Source: Ruminococcus sp. (lineage in GTDB: Bacteria; Bacillota; Clostridia; Oscillospirales; Ruminococcaceae). Taken from it: 11,869 nucleotides of DNA. The DNA lies in assembly GCA_024697705.1 (NCBI GenBank), contig JAILFF010000187.1, positions 1 through 11,869 on the forward strand. The letters run 5' to 3'. The notes beneath the pieces were generated by a model. It was not told the origin of the DNA. It did no database searches and saw only the letters and a program-made list of their open reading frames with translations. Made by a program: the position numbers and the translations under genes. Position 1 is the stretch's first letter. Every line of letters starts with the position of its first letter. Positions 1 through 6,984 of the stretch are shown in pieces.

Positions 1-2
1 TG

Positions 3-1364
3 TCGGATATCGAGTCGGGCAGACTTCGCGCCGAGGAACAGGAATACGATACGCGGGAAATGCTGCGCTCCGTCATAAAGAAGATAAAATCGCGCTGCGA
101 TGACAAGGGGCTTACGTTTGAGATCAAAACAGACGAAACGCTGCCCGCCAAAATGTACGGCGATACGGGCAAGCTCGCGCAGATACTTATAAATCTGCTG
201 ACCAACGCCGTGAAGTATACCGAGGTCGGCGGGATAGTGTTCTCGGTATCTGTGCTCGAAAGGGAAAATCTGCTCTGCAAGCTGAGAGTTTCCGTTGCTG
301 ACACGGGAAACGGCATAAAAAGCGACGAGATAGGCAAGATATTCAAGGCATACGAAAGCCTCGACGAGAAAAAAGACGCTCGGCGCGGCATCGGATTGGG
401 TCTCGATATTTCCCGCAGATTCGCCGAGCTTATGGGCGGCACGCTCACCTGCGAGAGCGAATACGGCAAGGGCTCGGAATTTGTGCTGACGATCACCCAG
501 AAAGTGACCGACCGGACTCCCGTCGGAGATATCAGCGCCGAAGAAAAGCCCGCCGAAAGAGTAAGATACGTCCCGCAGTTCATCGCTCCAGACGTCGATG
601 TACTCGTTGTTGACAGCAGCGCAAGAAGCGTTGAGATAATAAGAAAGCTGCTCAGAGAAACGAACGTTTTTGTTTCCTCCGCCCCGCGCATAGCCGACGG
701 TCTTGAAAAGATCAAGGACACGCGCTTCAACGTCATGCTGATAGACCGTATGCTGCTCGACACCGACGAGGACGAGATAATCGGCAAGATACGAGAGACC
801 GATCCGCTGCTGCCCGTGTACATCATGACTTCGAGCGGCGATTCGGGCGAAACGGACTACGCTTCAAAGGGCTACACGGGCTATATCACAAAGCCCGTTG
901 ACGGAGTGCTTCTCGAAACGATCATATTCAAGCATATCCCCGAGCAGATGCGGCAGGTTCCCGATATCGCAGGCGAGACGAACGTTCTGCCGTCCGAGCT
1001 TGAATGGCTGTATGAAACGGAAGGCATCTCGGCGGCGGACGGCATAAGGAATTCGGGCGGAGTGACGGTATTCATCGCGGCGCTCGAAATGTTCCGCGAG
1101 ACTATTGACGCGAACATAAATATCCTGCGCGAGCTTTACGGCAAGGGCAGCATCAAGCGGCTGACGGTAAGGCTGCATCTGCTGAAAAGCTCTTCCGGCA
1201 TGATCGGCGCGGGCGAGCTGAGCGCTCTTGCGGGAGAGCTTGAAAACGCAGGCAAAAAGAGCGACAGGAAATTCATCGACAACAACATCGGCAGACTGTT
1301 CGGCGAATACGGATCCTTCAAGGACAAGCTCGCGCCGATACAATCACAAAAAAGTTCACAGTGA
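3..1364 (+). CDS. Hybrid sensor histidine kinase, C-terminal part (HATPase, receiver, HPt), 5'-truncated by the window edge
   Basis: The reading frame is open from the first complete codon at position 3, so the gene begins outside the window; the ATG at 60 is internal. The first visible residues, SDIESGRLRAEE, match the end of a HisKA dimerisation helix. Numbering from the internal Met at 60: the ATPase has an N box around N45/N49, a G1 box DTGNGI (D81) and a G2 box GIGLGL (110-115). A receiver domain spans about 179-297 with phospho-acceptor D229, T257 and K278. A C-terminal HPt domain spans about 312-425 with H373 in RLHLLKSSSG. This order implies an internal His-Asp-His phosphorelay. The usual acidic pair at the start of the receiver is reduced to D185-S186, which could weaken Mg2+ binding. 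The signal sensed and the partner response regulator are not visible. The stop codon lies in sequence resembling the adjacent heptad repeat. Confidence 0.9.
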   Translation, partial: SDIESGRLRAEEQEYDTREMLRSVIKKIKSRCDDKGLTFEIKTDETLPAKMYGDTGKLAQILINLLTNAVKYTEVGGIVFSVSVLERENLLCKLRVSVADTGNGIKSDEIGKIFKAYESLDEKKDARRGIGLGLDISRRFAELMGGTLTCESEYGKGSEFVLTITQKVTDRTPVGDISAEEKPAERVRYVPQFIAPDVDVLVVDSSARSVEIIRKLLRETNVFVSSAPRIADGLEKIKDTRFNVMLIDRMLLDTDEDEIIGKIRETDPLLPVYIMTSSGDSGETDYASKGYTGYITKPVDGVLLETIIFKHIPEQMRQVPDIAGETNVLPSELEWLYETEGISAADGIRNSGGVTVFIAALEMFRETIDANINILRELYGKGSIKRLTVRLHLLKSSSGMIGAGELSALAGELENAGKKSDRKFIDNNIGRLFGEYGSFKDKLAPIQSQKSSQ

Positions 1365-1369
1365 ACAGT

Positions 1370-1574
1370 AAAAAAGTTAATAGTGAACAGTGAATAGTGA
1401 ACAGTTAAGGAGTCCGCTTCGCGGACATTATTGCGTGCGCTTCGCTCCGCTTTTTGGCTCTCTTTCATGTATTTATTTCAGTGCGGGGCGAAGCCTCCGC
1501 ATAATTGCGCCGAAGGCGCTCCTTAACTATTCACTATTCACTGTTAACTATTAACTATTAACTGTTCACTTTTT
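1370..1574. repeat. Imperfect palindromic element with 7-bp periodic arms (MITE-like)
   Basis: The left arm from 1376 to 1412 reads as consecutive heptads GTTAATA, GTGAACA, GTGAATA, GTGAACA, GTTAAGG, then AG. The reverse complement of the right arm (1519-1574) reads GTGAACA, GTTAATA, GTTAATA, GTTAACA, GTGAATA, GTGAATA, GTTAAGG, then AG. Both arms start with an A run and share the consensus GTKAAYA. The arms differ in heptad number, five against seven. The interior also pairs imperfectly: ATTATTGCG with GCTTCGCTCCGC on the left against AATTATGCGG with GGCTTCGCCCCGC from the right. Small hairpins sit at 1412-1426 (GTCCG/CGGAC) and 1507-1519 (GCGCC/GGCGC). No protein is encoded. It resembles a non-autonomous miniature mobile or REP-type element; the family name is not known to me. 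Related heptad-like sequence continues leftward to about 1354 inside the kinase gene. Confidence 0.8.
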
Positions 1575-1591
1575 CTCTCGGGGGCTTTGAG

Positions 1592-2719
1592 ATGGATAAG
1601 AAGCTAACAGTCCTGAAAGACGGTACGGTGTTTACGAAGGACTGCACGTTCGCAAAGATGAACGTCTGTTTTGCCGACGGGGAGATCATTTCGCTCACGG
1701 AAGATGTTCCGGGCGGCGCGGAGGTCATCGGCTGCGAGGACTTGTATGTTCTGCCGGGGCTGACGGACGTTCATCTGCACGGCTGCGCGGGGCAGGATCT
1801 TTCGGAGGCAAGTCAAGAATCGCTTGCGGCTATGGCTGATTTTGAATATCGTCACGGAGTAACGGCGTTCTGTCCCGCGGTAATGACCCTGCCCGACGGG
1901 GAGATATCGCGCATACTGCGGGGTGCGGCGGAATATGCAAAAAACGCGCCTGCGGACACGGCGGAGATAGCGGGCATAAACCTCGAAGGACCGTTTGTTT
2001 CGGCTGAAAAATGCGGAGCGCAGAACGCGGCGTACATAGCAAGCCCTTCGGCGGAAAAGCTGAGAAAATGGCAGAGCGGCGCGGGCGGGCTGATAAAGCT
2101 CGTGACGATAGCCCCCGAGCTGAGTGGCGCTGTCGGCTGCATACGCGAATGTGCGGGGGAGTTCCGCTTTTCGCTCGGGCACACCGCCTGCGATTACGAC
2201 ACGGCTATGGCGGCGTTCGCGGCGGGAGCGGATCATGTCACGCATTTGTTCAACGCGATGCCCGCGTTTCATCACCGTGACGCGGGGCTTATCGGCGCGG
2301 CTTTTGATACGGCGGGCTGTTTTGCGGAGCTTATCTGCGACGGCGTTCATGTTTGTGCTTCGGCGGTGCGGGCGGCGTTTAAGCTTTTCGGCGACGACAG
2401 GATAGTGCTTATCAGCGACAGCATGGAAGCGGCGGGTATGCCTGACGGAGAATATATGCTCGGCGGGCAGAAAGTGATAAAGCGCGGCAGCCGTGCGGAG
2501 CTTGAAGACGGCACGCTTGCGGGAAGTGTTTCGACGCTTTATGATTGTCTGCGGAAGGCGGCGGAGTTCGGGATACCGCTCGAAAGTGCCGTGAAAGCGG
2601 CGACGAGAAATCCGTGTTTGTCGGCGGGGTTGTATGATGAGATCGGGAGTATCGAGCCGGGAAAAAAGGCAAGATTCCTGATATTGCGAAGAGATCTGAC
2701 AATAAAAACGGTGATATAG
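1592..2719 (+). CDS. nagA: N-acetylglucosamine-6-phosphate deacetylase
   Basis: The 375-residue product hydrolyses GlcNAc-6-phosphate to glucosamine-6-phosphate and acetate, a cytoplasmic step in amino-sugar catabolism and peptidoglycan recycling. It is full length for the amidohydrolase family. Visible motifs in order: metal-site HLHG (H61, H63), GINLEGPF (E132), LGHT (H197), THLFNAM (H218), the substrate-binding segment HHRDAGL and LICDGVH, and the catalytic aspartate in LISDSMEAAG (D276). The C-terminal segment carries the usual GSIEPGKKA barrel-to-sandwich return. The start at 1592 fits the family N-terminus (KDGTVFTKD); a GGGGG at 1580-1584 is the only Shine-Dalgarno-like sequence, with a 7-nt gap, and is weaker than the sites elsewhere in the window. 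The palindromic repeat ends only about 17 bp upstream, so the promoter lies inside or beyond it. No nagB or transporter gene is adjacent. Confidence 0.95.
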   Translation: MDKKLTVLKDGTVFTKDCTFAKMNVCFADGEIISLTEDVPGGAEVIGCEDLYVLPGLTDVHLHGCAGQDLSEASQESLAAMADFEYRHGVTAFCPAVMTLPDGEISRILRGAAEYAKNAPADTAEIAGINLEGPFVSAEKCGAQNAAYIASPSAEKLRKWQSGAGGLIKLVTIAPELSGAVGCIRECAGEFRFSLGHTACDYDTAMAAFAAGADHVTHLFNAMPAFHHRDAGLIGAAFDTAGCFAELICDGVHVCASAVRAAFKLFGDDRIVLISDSMEAAGMPDGEYMLGGQKVIKRGSRAELEDGTLAGSVSTLYDCLRKAAEFGIPLESAVKAATRNPCLSAGLYDEIGSIEPGKKARFLILRRDLTIKTVI

Positions 2720-2735
2720 AAAACCCAAAAGCAAT

Positions 2736-2793
2736 GGCAAACCAAAAGTCTTGGATCTGCGTTTTTTCAACTTCCCAAGACTATCGGTTTGCC
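2736..2793. repeat. 58-bp inverted repeat between convergent nagA and addB; possible bidirectional terminator
   Basis: Arms 2736-2754 and 2775-2793 are inverted copies matching at 17 of 19 positions, with a 20-nt loop containing TTTTTT. The similarity continues outward in degenerate form (an AAAAGCAAT-type flank on the left, AAAATGAA-type on the right side read in reverse). The hairpin lies 16 bp after the nagA stop and 22 bp after the addB stop, where a shared terminator would be expected. No clean T tract follows the stem on either strand, so the terminator role is uncertain. The outer 17 bases, GGCAAACCAAAAGTCTT, are identical to the termini of the large palindrome at 6310-6902, so this is better seen as a short relative of that element. 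Confidence 0.7.
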
Positions 2794-2815
2794 TTCATTT
2801 TGCGTTATTTGTTCG

Positions 2816-5800
2816 CTATTGCTTATTTATGCTGCTCAATATCCGTTCAAGCTCTTTATTTAATAACTCCTTATCCTCGGGACATACCATGCGCATCTCC
2901 TTCGGGTCGGCACGGCGGCAGATATCTTTATACCCGCAGTAGGTACACGATGTGCTGCTTTTGCCCGTCCGTATCGGGTCGGGACTGACATTGCCCTCCG
3001 AAAGCTCCTTCGCCATCTGCCCGACTTTTTCAAGCGCGAACTGCTCCATCGCCCATAGCCGCTCTTCGCTGACAGGCTCCGCGGTGCCCTTTTTTCGCTC
3101 GGGACTGCCGTCCGCACCGGGCTTTTCTTTATATGTGAAGATCGTATAAACGCCGTTATCCGACATATTCGACTCGGCACGTACCTCGTCGTCGAGCATC
3201 ATGCCGTCGGGCTTGTAGCTCTTCGCACATTCGAGCCTTATCCGCTCTTCAAGCTCGCCGCCGCTTTCAAGACTTTCCGTTTCGGCGGCGGACAGATCGG
3301 GTTCAACGCTGCGTATGTGCGAATACATCACGCCAGCCTTGTGGATATCCCCGCCGAACCGCGCTCTTCCGCTGTCGAGCGCCAGCAGATAGATCACCAT
3401 TTGCAGCCCCAGCCCGTGATAGATCTCGTTTATCTTGAACTTTTGACTGCCCGTCTTGTAATCGACTACCCGCAGCCAGCGCTTTTTCTTGACGTCTAAA
3501 TCGTCCGTGCCCGAAATGTCTATCCTGTCCGCGTTGCCGATGAGCGTTACGTCCTCGCCGTTCACATTCAAGCCTTCGAGCGTGCAGCCGCCGCTTTCGC
3601 CGCCTAACGGATATTCAAATGCGGCGGGTCGGAACTCCGAGCCCTTTATCTCGTCGCGGAAATAACGCACTATCCTGAATATCGAGTCCTTCAGCCGCTT
3701 TACTCCCGCCTTGAACGTCAGACCGTGCTTTCCCTCGCCGCCAAGCAGCTCGGTGATTATCCTGTCGGTCAGCTTGTCAACGCGCTCTTTCAGCTCGTCG
3801 TCGGCGGAAAGGTGGAAATGCTCGTCGTAGACCTTCCTGCCGTCCTTTTCGACGCTCATTATCGCTTCAAGGCAGCGGTGCGCGATGTTTCCGATGTTCA
3901 CGGGGTCGAGCCGCGAGGAGGTCGGCGTGGGCAGCTTGAGCCCGTTTCGGCAGAAATAGTAGAACGGACATTTGTAATAGTCCGTGATGCCCGTCGCGGA
4001 AAGCTTTATGCCGTTTCGGAAATACAGGCTTCTCGCAAGCTCGGGCGGAATGTGTTCGCTGCTGCCTGCCGCCGCCTGCCTTGCGGCGTTTTCTATGCGA
4101 GAAAGATACTCCTCCGAGCCCGCAAGAGAAGCGTAGATGTTTGCCGCCGAGACCGTGTTGTCCCGCCTGTGTTCGAGATATTTGTAAAACGCCGTGCGAA
4201 GCGAGGTGCAGAAGAACTCGGGCGGCAGCTCGCCGGGTCTCAGCAGGATCTCGTCCTCGAAAAGCTTTCGCAGAAGTGCGGGCAGCTGCGAAGGCGCGGT
4301 CTTAGCCCCCGTGCGGTCGCTTTCGGTGTAGCTGACATACAGCCGCTGAGTGGGAGCCGTCACCGCCATATAAGTAGACATACGTTCTTTGTTGAGGGCG
4401 TTCTTCGGCGAGAGCGTTATGTCCGCGTCAAGCTCTTCCAAAGCCGCAATGTCGGTGTCGGTCAGCAGCTCGGAGCGGCGAACGTCACGCGGGAAAATGC
4501 CGTCGTTCGCCTGCATTATGAAAAGAGCGCGTATCTCGGGCAGCCTTGTTCTTTCTGCGTCGCCGATAAGCAGACATTCCGCCTTCTGCGGCGGCGAGGA
4601 TATGGATATCGCCGATATCATGAGCCGCAGCAGCTCGCAGAATTCCCGCAGAGTGAGCCGCTTTTCCTTCATGTGGGCGTTCACCGAGCAGATCGAATCC
4701 ACCATGCCGAGCCACACCTGCCGCAGACTGCGGGATATTTCAAGCTCGGTGTCGTTGCCCGCCGAGACCTGCACCTTTGAATAAACGCGGTCGGACATTT
4801 TTAGCCTGTTCAGCAGATCGACAAGCGCCAGGCACATCTCACCGACGGTCGCGCCGTCTTTCAGGCAAGCGCTGCGAAACTCGTCAAACGGTTCTATAAT
4901 ACGGCGGCGGTATTCCTCGAAGGTCTGTCCGCGTGGAGTGCCGTCGTCAAAGCTCTCCGTCCACCTGTCGCCGTCGATCTCCCAGTAGCGGCAATGCTCT
5001 TCAAGGGCGCTAACATCGTATTCGTCGAAATCGTCGCTGTCGCGGAAAACCGAAAGCGGCGATTTTATTATGCGCATAAGGCGGTCGGTGCGGTATTTTT
5101 TCGTAACAGCCGCGTCCAGAATACTCGTCAGATATTTCGCGGGTATGGAATTAAGCGCGTTTTTCGGGCGGTCGATGAAGTAGGGGATACCGCAGCGTTC
5201 GCAGGCAGCCGCCAAAATACGCGAGCTGTCTTCGAGCGACCCGCAGATAACGGCTATCTCCGAAAGCTTGAAGCCCTCGTCACGCGCAAGGCGGACTATT
5301 TCCGCACCGATGTAGTCACATTCCTCGTAAATATCCGTGGCGGCGGCGACCTTCACGAGCCCTTCGGAGCTTATCTTCTGCGGCTTGTAGGCGAAAAGTT
5401 CATTATTAACGGCGGCAAGCGGCGTTTCCTGAACACAGCCCTTCGCCCGCACGAAGCTGACGGACTTGTTTACCTCTGCCGAAAGCTCCTCGATGCGGCT
5501 TATCGTTCGGCGCGTTTCGGAGAAGGGGTCGATGCCGTCGGTCACCTCGTCGAAGATCATGGAGAAAACGGTCTCCTCCGCCGAACCGACCGCCGATTTC
5601 ACGAGCAGAAGCTCGTCACGCGAGAACGAAGTAAAGCCCTCAAAGAACACTCGTTTGCCCTTAAAGCTGCCGTTCTCACGCGCCAATGCCGCCGCCCTCG
5701 ACATAATGGACGAAACATCGGTAAGCCCCATATCGGCAAGCTCTTTGTTATAGGCTTCGTAGACGAAAGCTATGTCCATAAGGCGGACTGTACCCGCGCC

Positions 5801-6247
5801 GCCGTTAAAGCGTTCGGCAGCGGCGCGGAGCGTTTCGGGCGAGATACCCGAATGGCTGAGACCGCTCAAAAGCTGAATACAGCGCGTAACGAACGAGGGT
5901 TTGAGCAGCGAGCGGCGGTAGTAGCGCAGCAGGCAGGCGTTATCGGCGGAAAGACCCGCCTGAGCGCGGTACATGGCGATTAGTCGGGCGCGGTCGTCGG
6001 CGTTTTCTCCCGCGAGACCGCCGTGTTCGCGGCAGAGCTTTTCCGAGATCGAGGAAATGCCGTCTGTCGCGATAGCGTTAAAAAGCCGCACTCCGAGACA
6101 TTCGTAAAGCTCCGCGTCCATCGCGAAGGAATACTGGTCGGGCACGATGACAAGCACGTCCGAGCCCGACCGAGCGGCGGCGCGTACTTTGTCAAAGAAC
6201 AGCGCACGGCGGTCGCTATGCGCTCTGCCGGTGATTATGGTAGGCAT
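2816..6247 (-). CDS. addB: ATP-dependent helicase/nuclease subunit B (AddB/RexB-like)
   Basis: The 1143-residue product is the B subunit of the AddAB enzyme that resects double-strand DNA ends for recombination. The start at 6247 is chosen because GAGGAGG lies 6 nt upstream; the longer in-frame reading to 6319 runs into repeat DNA. The N-terminus (MPTIITGRAHSDRR) sits where some AddB proteins have a Walker A motif, but GxxGxGKT is absent, as in the RexB-type subgroup. The C-terminal nuclease is complete: H790 in GNIAH, D907 in GNADRID, then D929-Y930-K931, and LQMVIYL near 948-954. Iron-sulfur cysteines are visible as C760 (or C766) plus C1101, C1104 and C1110, with the C-x2-C-x5-C spacing of the family. 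The usual partner gene addA is not adjacent: the next gene downstream is the convergent nagA, and a palindrome lies upstream. Confidence 0.93.
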   Translation of the reverse strand: MPTIITGRAHSDRRALFFDKVRAAARSGSDVLVIVPDQYSFAMDAELYECLGVRLFNAIATDGISSISEKLCREHGGLAGENADDRARLIAMYRAQAGLSADNACLLRYYRRSLLKPSFVTRCIQLLSGLSHSGISPETLRAAAERFNGGAGTVRLMDIAFVYEAYNKELADMGLTDVSSIMSRAAALARENGSFKGKRVFFEGFTSFSRDELLLVKSAVGSAEETVFSMIFDEVTDGIDPFSETRRTISRIEELSAEVNKSVSFVRAKGCVQETPLAAVNNELFAYKPQKISSEGLVKVAAATDIYEECDYIGAEIVRLARDEGFKLSEIAVICGSLEDSSRILAAACERCGIPYFIDRPKNALNSIPAKYLTSILDAAVTKKYRTDRLMRIIKSPLSVFRDSDDFDEYDVSALEEHCRYWEIDGDRWTESFDDGTPRGQTFEEYRRRIIEPFDEFRSACLKDGATVGEMCLALVDLLNRLKMSDRVYSKVQVSAGNDTELEISRSLRQVWLGMVDSICSVNAHMKEKRLTLREFCELLRLMISAISISSPPQKAECLLIGDAERTRLPEIRALFIMQANDGIFPRDVRRSELLTDTDIAALEELDADITLSPKNALNKERMSTYMAVTAPTQRLYVSYTESDRTGAKTAPSQLPALLRKLFEDEILLRPGELPPEFFCTSLRTAFYKYLEHRRDNTVSAANIYASLAGSEEYLSRIENAARQAAAGSSEHIPPELARSLYFRNGIKLSATGITDYYKCPFYYFCRNGLKLPTPTSSRLDPVNIGNIAHRCLEAIMSVEKDGRKVYDEHFHLSADDELKERVDKLTDRIITELLGGEGKHGLTFKAGVKRLKDSIFRIVRYFRDEIKGSEFRPAAFEYPLGGESGGCTLEGLNVNGEDVTLIGNADRIDISGTDDLDVKKKRWLRVVDYKTGSQKFKINEIYHGLGLQMVIYLLALDSGRARFGGDIHKAGVMYSHIRSVEPDLSAAETESLESGGELEERIRLECAKSYKPDGMMLDDEVRAESNMSDNGVYTIFTYKEKPGADGSPERKKGTAEPVSEERLWAMEQFALEKVGQMAKELSEGNVSPDPIRTGKSSTSCTYCGYKDICRRADPKEMRMVCPEDKELLNKELERILSSINKQ

Positions 6248-6253
6248 ATTTTT

Positions 6254-6260
6254 CCTCCTC
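6254..6260 (-). promoter_or_regulatory. Ribosome binding site that fixes the addB start
   Basis: Read on the - strand, GAGGAGG is followed by a 6-nt spacer and ATG at 6247. No comparable site precedes the upstream in-frame ATG at 6319, and the 24 residues that longer reading would add come from repeat sequence. Confidence 0.85.
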
Positions 6261-6417
6261 AAAAAAGCATTGAAGCAAAACCGAAAGCAAAGTGAAGGGA
6301 AAAACCGAAGTGAAGGCAAACCAAAAGTCTTAGGAAGGGGTTGGCACGAGCAAGCTCGTGTGGGGGAGAACCCTTCTTCAGAAGGGTTTCCCCCACAGTC
6401 TGAACGGTTAAAGTCTC

Positions 6418-6445
6418 AATATAAATAGCAAAAAAGCATTTCCAA
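6418..6445 (-). promoter_or_regulatory. Candidate addB promoter inside the palindrome
   Basis: On the - strand TTGGAA (6440-6445), a 16-bp spacer and TATATT (6418-6423) face addB. A transcript from here would carry both outer-arm hairpins in a leader of about 165 nt before the addB start. The match is only moderate and AT-rich repeat DNA gives such hits by chance, so confidence is low. Confidence 0.3.
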
Positions 6446-6766
6446 ACAAATAAAATCGGCAATTCATAAGAAAGCTAACAAAAAGGCACAAACATATAAA
6501 ACAGCAGAACTGAGCGGGAACAAGAGAATTGCCGATTTTAGATTTGCGAAAGAGCGCAGCGATTTTCGCAAATGAATTTCCCCTCCGTCAGTATTTTTCG
6601 GAATCCCGCGCTATTGTTGGACGAAATATCGCCTGTCTGAACTTCGTTCAGACCTGCTCTTTCGTCCAAATAAAATCGGCAATTCTCTTGTTCTTGAACA
6701 AATTTGCCGAATTAGATGTTTGAGCCTTTTTGTGGGCTTTCTCTAAATTGCCGATTTTATTTTTGG
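6442..6766. repeat. Inner palindrome nested in the large element
   Basis: The segment 6442-6540 is an inverted, gapped copy of 6671-6766. A 23-bp stretch is a perfect inverted repeat (6518-6540 with 6671-6693). The 14-mer TAAAATCGGCAATT occurs four times in alternating orientation: 6451-6464 (+), 6527-6540 (-), 6671-6684 (+) and 6746-6759 (-). The central 6541-6670 holds two separate hairpins: ATTTGCGAAA at 6542-6551 pairs with 6564-6573, and TGGACGAAA at 6618-6626 pairs with 6660-6668 around an inner GTCTGAAC/GTTCAGAC hairpin (6635-6653). The alternating order suggests either one old palindrome whose arms are themselves palindromic or an insertion of one element into another. Confidence 0.8.
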
Positions 6767-6947
6767 TCGGACAGCTCCTCTTTTTACCTATAATTTGCAG
6801 ACTTTGTAGGCTTTCGTGGGGGAAACCCTTCTGAAGAAGGGTTATCCCCTGCACGAGCTTGCTCGTGCCAACCCCTTCCTAAGACTTTTGGTTTGCCCTC
6901 ACTTTCTGCTTTTGGTTTGCCCTTGCTTTGCTACTTATTTTAATATT

Positions 6948-6973
6948 CAGGGCGGGAGACTGCCCCCGCCCTG
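6948..6973 (-). terminator. Hairpin downstream of hrb, probable terminator
   Basis: CAGGGCGGG (6948-6956) and CCCGCCCTG (6965-6973) form a perfect 9-bp GC-rich stem with an 8-nt loop, 12 bp beyond the hrb stop. In the - direction it is followed by AATATTAAAATAAG, which is A/T-rich but not a clean U tract, so termination may be incomplete. It lies just outside the large palindrome. Confidence 0.5.
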
Positions 6974-6984
6974 CTTATCTTATT

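Larger units (their letters stand above)
6310..6902. repeat. 593-bp nested imperfect palindrome with 87-bp outer arms
   Basis: Outer arms 6310-6396 and 6816-6902 are inverted copies of equal length differing at about four positions. Each arm holds two further hairpins: CACGAGC/GCTCGTG with a 2-nt loop (6345-6360 and 6852-6867), and a GGGGGA...AACCCTTCT/AGAAGGGTT...CCCC hairpin (6362-6394 and 6818-6849). The arms continue inward with more divergence and an insertion of about 12 bp in the right arm, so the whole gene-free region 6248-6984 is mostly this one structure. It lies between hrb and addB, both on the - strand. No credible protein is encoded. A MITE or fold-back element is the likeliest nature; a structured RNA cannot be excluded. 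Outside the right arm a second GGCAAACCAAAAG (6909-6921, inverted) forms a short tandem with the arm end, and the left flank 6274-6309 holds similar degenerate units. Confidence 0.85.

Noticed and set aside
1354..1574. Heptad repeats read as a CRISPR array or plasmid iterons
   Set aside because: The units are 7 bp with no spacers, the two tracts are inverted rather than direct, and there is no cas or replication gene nearby.
1604..2770. 388-residue open frame antisense to nagA
   Set aside because: It is arginine-rich shadow sequence without a recognisable motif, opposite a clearly real gene.
3725..5983. Two long + strand open frames (3725-4780, 4994-5983) opposite addB
   Set aside because: Both are shadows of addB; no plausible ribosome binding site or family motif was seen.
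6248..6319. In-frame N-terminal extension of addB by 24 residues
   Set aside because: It has no ribosome binding site, is made of repeat-derived sequence, and the ATG at 6247 has a strong GAGGAGG at the right distance.
6789..6794. TATAAT as a firm + strand promoter
   Set aside because: The nearest -35-like hexamer is either at 20 bp or a poor match at 16 bp, so it is mentioned only as a speculative finding.
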